A DNA stretch of 8,282 nt. Source: Ghiorsea sp. Lineage in GTDB: Bacteria; Pseudomonadota; Zetaproteobacteria; Mariprofundales; Mariprofundaceae. Positions 5,599 to 8,282 of this stretch are shown here, one piece after another. The stretch's first letter is position 1, and every line of letters starts with the position of its first letter. The notes under the pieces are model-generated. The model had not been told where the DNA came from. It did not search any database and saw only the letters and a list, made by a program, of their open reading frames with translations. The stretch is from NCBI GenBank assembly GCA_027019685.1, contig JALUWH010000229.1:1-8282 (forward strand), read 5' to 3'. Made by a program: the position numbers and the translations under genes.

Positions 5599-6269
5599 CA
5601 ACTAAAGCTGTTGTATTATTATCAGGTGGTCTGGATTCTGCTACGGCATTGGCTTGGGCAACGCATGAGCAGGGTTGGGAGTGTTATAGCATCGCCTTTG
5701 ATTATGGGCAGCGTCATCATATTGAGTTGCAAGCATCAGAAAATATTGCAAAAGCTTTTGTAGTGAAAAAACATCAAGTCATCAGCGTGGACTTGCATGC
5801 TATTGGTGGTTCAGCTTTGACCAGTGAAATGGATGTGCCTAAAGATCAAACTGAATCAAGGACCATTCCTTCGACCTATGTACCAGCACGAAATCTTATT
5901 TTTTTATCTTTAGCTTCTGCATTTGCCGAGACTGTAGGTGCAAATAAATTAGTCATAGGTGCAAATGTTGTGGATTATTCGGGCTATCCCGATTGTCGTC
6001 CTGAGTTCTTAAACTCATTTGCTAAAACGGTTGCCTTAGGCACTAAAGCAGGGGTGGAAGGTGCAGACTTTGAGGTGGTTGCGCCTTTATTACATTTGGA
6101 TAAGTCAGAAATTATCCAGTTGGGGTTATCTCTGGGGGTAGATTATGCTATGACGCGTTCATGTTATGATCCTAAAGATGATGGCATGCCTTGTGGGCAT
6201 TGTGATTCATGCCATTTTAGAAACCAAGGTTTTGCTGAGTTAGGAAAAACTGATCCACTACTGGACTAA
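5595..6269 (+). CDS. queC: QueC, 7-cyano-7-deazaguanine (preQ0) synthase
   Basis: QueC converts the QueE product to preQ0 with ATP and ammonia, in the cytoplasm. The 224-aa protein carries the PP-loop ATP motif SGGLDSATAL (10-19), the family stretch PSTYVPARNLIFLSLASAFAE, GANVVDYSGYPDCRPEF, and a C-terminal zinc site of four cysteines (Cys190, Cys200, Cys203, Cys206 in RSCYDP...PCGHCDSC). Length matches the family (about 220-230). The ATG at 5595 overlaps the queE stop as ATGA and follows GGAGG (5580-5584). An in-frame TTG at 5571 lies further upstream but would add a non-family extension. It is the last gene of the plus-strand cluster and ends 2 bp from a convergent gene, with no convincing terminator between them. 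Confidence 0.97.
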   Translation: MTTKAVVLLSGGLDSATALAWATHEQGWECYSIAFDYGQRHHIELQASENIAKAFVVKKHQVISVDLHAIGGSALTSEMDVPKDQTESRTIPSTYVPARNLIFLSLASAFAETVGANKLVIGANVVDYSGYPDCRPEFLNSFAKTVALGTKAGVEGADFEVVAPLLHLDKSEIIQLGLSLGVDYAMTRSCYDPKDDGMPCGHCDSCHFRNQGFAELGKTDPLLD

Positions 6270-6271
6270 GT

Positions 6272-6736
6272 TTAAAGTTTTTTCACCACGGCAATTTCAT
6301 CACAGTGACTAAATTTGGGGCAGTGTACACATACTGTCCAAATTTTTTGTGGTAAGCTTTCTTTGGCAGCCACAGTATAACCTTGGGAAAGAAAGAATTT
6401 ATCGATATAAGTTAAGGCAAAAACGCGGCTAATGCCTAGTTTCTGGCTCATAGCTTCACATGCTTTGACCAATTGGTGACCTATAGACATACGTTGTGCT
6501 TTGGGAGATACCACCAAAGAGCGAATTTCAGCCAAGTTTGAGTCATAGACATGCAGTGCCGAAACACCCAAGACTACCCCATCTTTTATGGCGACAACAA
6601 ACTCTTGTAAGTGCTCAAAAATATCATCTTGGTCACGACTAATCAGTGTCTTATCTTGCATGAATGGCAACATCAAAGTATATATTTGTTCAACATCTTG
6701 AGCCTGTGCAGGCCGTATTTCAACGGGGTTGGTCAT
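6272..6736 (-). CDS. argA: Short ArgA-like GNAT N-acetyltransferase (probable N-acetylglutamate synthase)
   Basis: The 154-aa protein is a single GNAT acetyltransferase domain of the short ArgA group, which uses acetyl-CoA to acetylate glutamate in the first step of arginine synthesis. Family marks are IRPAQAQDVEQIY (7-19), AEIRSLVVSPKAQ (69-81), ISRVFALTYIDKFFLSQGY (102-120) and the C-terminal KIWTVCVHCPKFSHCDEIAVV with Cys136, Cys139 and Cys145, typical of this group. The acetyl-CoA loop usually reads Q/RxxGxG; here it is QRMSIG, so Ser84 replaces the first glycine. ATG at 6736 overlaps the recN stop (TGATG); a TTG one codon earlier is also possible. There is no clear ribosome site, so coupling to recN is likely. 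The substrate is inferred from family resemblance. Confidence 0.82.
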   Translation of the reverse strand: MTNPVEIRPAQAQDVEQIYTLMLPFMQDKTLISRDQDDIFEHLQEFVVAIKDGVVLGVSALHVYDSNLAEIRSLVVSPKAQRMSIGHQLVKACEAMSQKLGISRVFALTYIDKFFLSQGYTVAAKESLPQKIWTVCVHCPKFSHCDEIAVVKKL

Positions 6737-8282
6737 CAAGCTTGCCCACGTTTTAACATGGTTGCAGCATGACTTAAGCTTTCATCATTGATGCCGCCCA
6801 ACATACGTGCAACTTCTGATGTGCGCTGTTCATCTGTAAGTAAGCTTAAATTGGTGCGCGTTCGGTTGTTTTGTACTGATTTTTCAATGGCAACTTGATG
6901 ATGTGCACATGCGGCAACTTGAGGTAAATGCGATACCACCAAGACTTGTCGCTCATTACCCATATTGCGTAACAATTCACCTACACACCAACCCGTTTCC
7001 CCACCAATGCCGACATCTACCTCATCAAAAATAGCTGTATCAGGTTCATTTTCTAATGCCCCACAGCCTTTAAGGGCTAAGACCAAGCGACTTAATTCAC
7101 CGCCCGATGCTGTATCGGCTAAGCTTTTGAAAGGCTCGCCAATATTGGCTGCTGCCAATAATTGAATATCATCCCAACCATCAGCTTTCCATGTGTTTTT
7201 ATCACTGCGTGCTGCAATACTTGCCGATAATTGCATGTTTTTAAGTCCTAGTTGATTAAGAAAAGGGCGTAAGTCTTGGATCAGTTTATCTGCTGCTTCA
7301 ATGCGTGCTTGATGCAGTGCTTTAGCTGCTTCTTGATATGCTGTTTCCAACGTTTCTTGTTGCGTAAGTAATGCTTCTTCATCCCAAGAGGCTGTATCCA
7401 AGGTGCTTAATGCTTCTTGCCATTGGTCAATGAGTGTTAAGAGCCCATTTTCATCGGTATCATGCCTACGTTTGGCAGCCCTTAAGTCGGCAAGTCTGTC
7501 TTCAGCTTGTTGTAAGCTTGGGGCATCAATTTGGCTATCCACAACAGCTTGTAAATAGGGAGATATTTCGCTGGCAAGCGCATCCATTTGTGTGAGTAAA
7601 ACATATGCTTCTTGTAAGCTCGGGTGATGTTCAGCCACAGACTCTACTTGGTGAATAATTTCACCCAAAAGGTTGCGTACGGTTATGTCTTGTTCATCAA
7701 AAAGGTTAAGTGCAGTTGCTGCAGCTTGTTGTACCTGCTCAATGTTGCGTCCTGCTTCACATTCTGTTTCTAGTTTTTCTTCCAAACCATCTTCAATGTC
7801 TAATGCCAATAAACGTTCGCTTTCTTCACGCATCCACGTTTCTTTTTCAAGTGCTTCATCACGGTTGCCATGTAAATCACGCAAACGTTTGTTGATTTCA
7901 GAGAGTTGTGTATATGTTTTATTTACGGTTTGTTTGATGCTTTGCTCAACTCGGGCATCAATGATTTGCTGTTGGAACTCAGGTTGCATCAGGGTCTGGT
8001 GCTCATGTTGACCGTGCAAATCAAAGCAGATGTTGCCGATTTGTTTTAATACCCCAGCAGCAGCAGGTATACCATTAACCCATGCTTTTGAACGACCTTC
8101 AGCGGTGATGACGCGGCGAATCATGATGCCATCATCGACATCAATATCTTGTTCTTTGAGCAGGTGAAATAGACGTGTATCTTGGGACTCAATTTCAGCA
8201 ATGACTTCTGCTTTTTCTGCACCATGACGCACCCAGTCTGCATTGGCGCGTGCTCCAAATACTGCACCCAAGGCATCCACCA
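6736..8282 (-). CDS. recN: RecN, DNA double-strand-break repair ATPase (5' end off window)
   Basis: RecN is an SMC-like ABC ATPase that helps hold and repair broken DNA in the RecA pathway. The visible 514-515 residues lack roughly the first 30-40, including the Walker A motif, which lies beyond the window edge. The first complete codon here, GTG at 8280-8278, is internal (the V of VDALGAVFGARA), not a start. Seen in order from that codon: RRVITAEGRSKAWVNG (55-70), the RecN signature DLHGQHEHQ (87-95), a coiled coil about 115-335 with a central break, the ABC signature TASGGELSRLVLALK (390-404), Walker B TAIFDEVD (415-422) with D-loop residues VGIGG, and the H-loop VVSHLPQVA (448-456). Total length would be near the usual 550. 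It is upstream of, and overlaps by one base, the GNAT gene. Confidence 0.97.
   Translation of the reverse strand, partial: VDALGAVFGARANADWVRHGAEKAEVIAEIESQDTRLFHLLKEQDIDVDDGIMIRRVITAEGRSKAWVNGIPAAAGVLKQIGNICFDLHGQHEHQTLMQPEFQQQIIDARVEQSIKQTVNKTYTQLSEINKRLRDLHGNRDEALEKETWMREESERLLALDIEDGLEEKLETECEAGRNIEQVQQAAATALNLFDEQDITVRNLLGEIIHQVESVAEHHPSLQEAYVLLTQMDALASEISPYLQAVVDSQIDAPSLQQAEDRLADLRAAKRRHDTDENGLLTLIDQWQEALSTLDTASWDEEALLTQQETLETAYQEAAKALHQARIEAADKLIQDLRPFLNQLGLKNMQLSASIAARSDKNTWKADGWDDIQLLAAANIGEPFKSLADTASGGELSRLVLALKGCGALENEPDTAIFDEVDVGIGGETGWCVGELLRNMGNERQVLVVSHLPQVAACAHHQVAIEKSVQNNRTRTNLSLLTDEQRTSEVARMLGGINDESLSHAATMLKRGQA

Noticed and set aside
6245..6283. Possible terminator between queC and the convergent GNAT gene
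   Set aside because: The pairing AAAAACT/AGTTTTT with TCCA/TGGA inside is AT-rich, interrupted and overlaps coding sequence; too weak to call.
8278..8280. GTG as the true start of recN
   Set aside because: It aligns to the VDALG just after Walker A inside RecN; the frame is open to the window edge, so the gene is cut by the window.

Overview
The window looks like chromosomal DNA from a Gram-negative, probably proteobacterial, organism of moderate to low GC content (clearly below 50% by eye). The grounds are an outer-membrane Pal lipoprotein followed by CpoB/YbgF, the proteobacterial-style pal-cpoB-queE-queC order, and signal-peptide proteins including a c-type cytochrome. A Zetaproteobacterium-like or related marine lineage is only a guess. 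Apart from two accessory-looking features, this is housekeeping sequence.

Layout. Positions 1-391 are the 3' end of a 23S rRNA gene. A long spacer of about 219 bp with several hairpins follows, then 5S rRNA (611-728) and a strong terminator that closes the rrn operon. A single tRNA-Asn(GUU) gene (856-931) has its own promoter with a GC-rich discriminator and its own terminator. Next comes tsaD (1017-2030), ending at a bidirectional terminator shared with a convergent gene (2082-3344, minus). That gene encodes a secreted single-CXXCH protein with a calcium-type DxDxDG loop, 13 left-handed beta-helix hexads rich in tyrosine, and a sorting-like C-terminal tail. A 249-bp divergent intergenic region with several inverted repeats separates it from the plus-strand operon pal-cpoB-queE-queC (3594-6269). 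On the minus strand, and convergent with queC with only 2 bp between them, lies recN (5' end beyond the window) followed by a one-base-overlapping short ArgA-like GNAT acetyltransferase.

How the genes fit together. TsaD makes t6A37, and QueE and QueC make the preQ0 precursor of queuosine-34. The tRNA-Asn in this window is the type of tRNA that receives both modifications. Pal and CpoB belong to the Tol-Pal envelope-constriction system, although tolB is not directly upstream of pal here. RecN is an SMC-like double-strand-break repair ATPase.

The most interesting points are: the cytochrome/beta-helix/C-terminal-anchor protein; the apparent loss of a normal start codon for queE, where an ATAA junction suggests a former ATGA start/stop overlap; a perfect terminator-like hairpin inside the first codons of cpoB; and the long, structured 23S-5S spacer.
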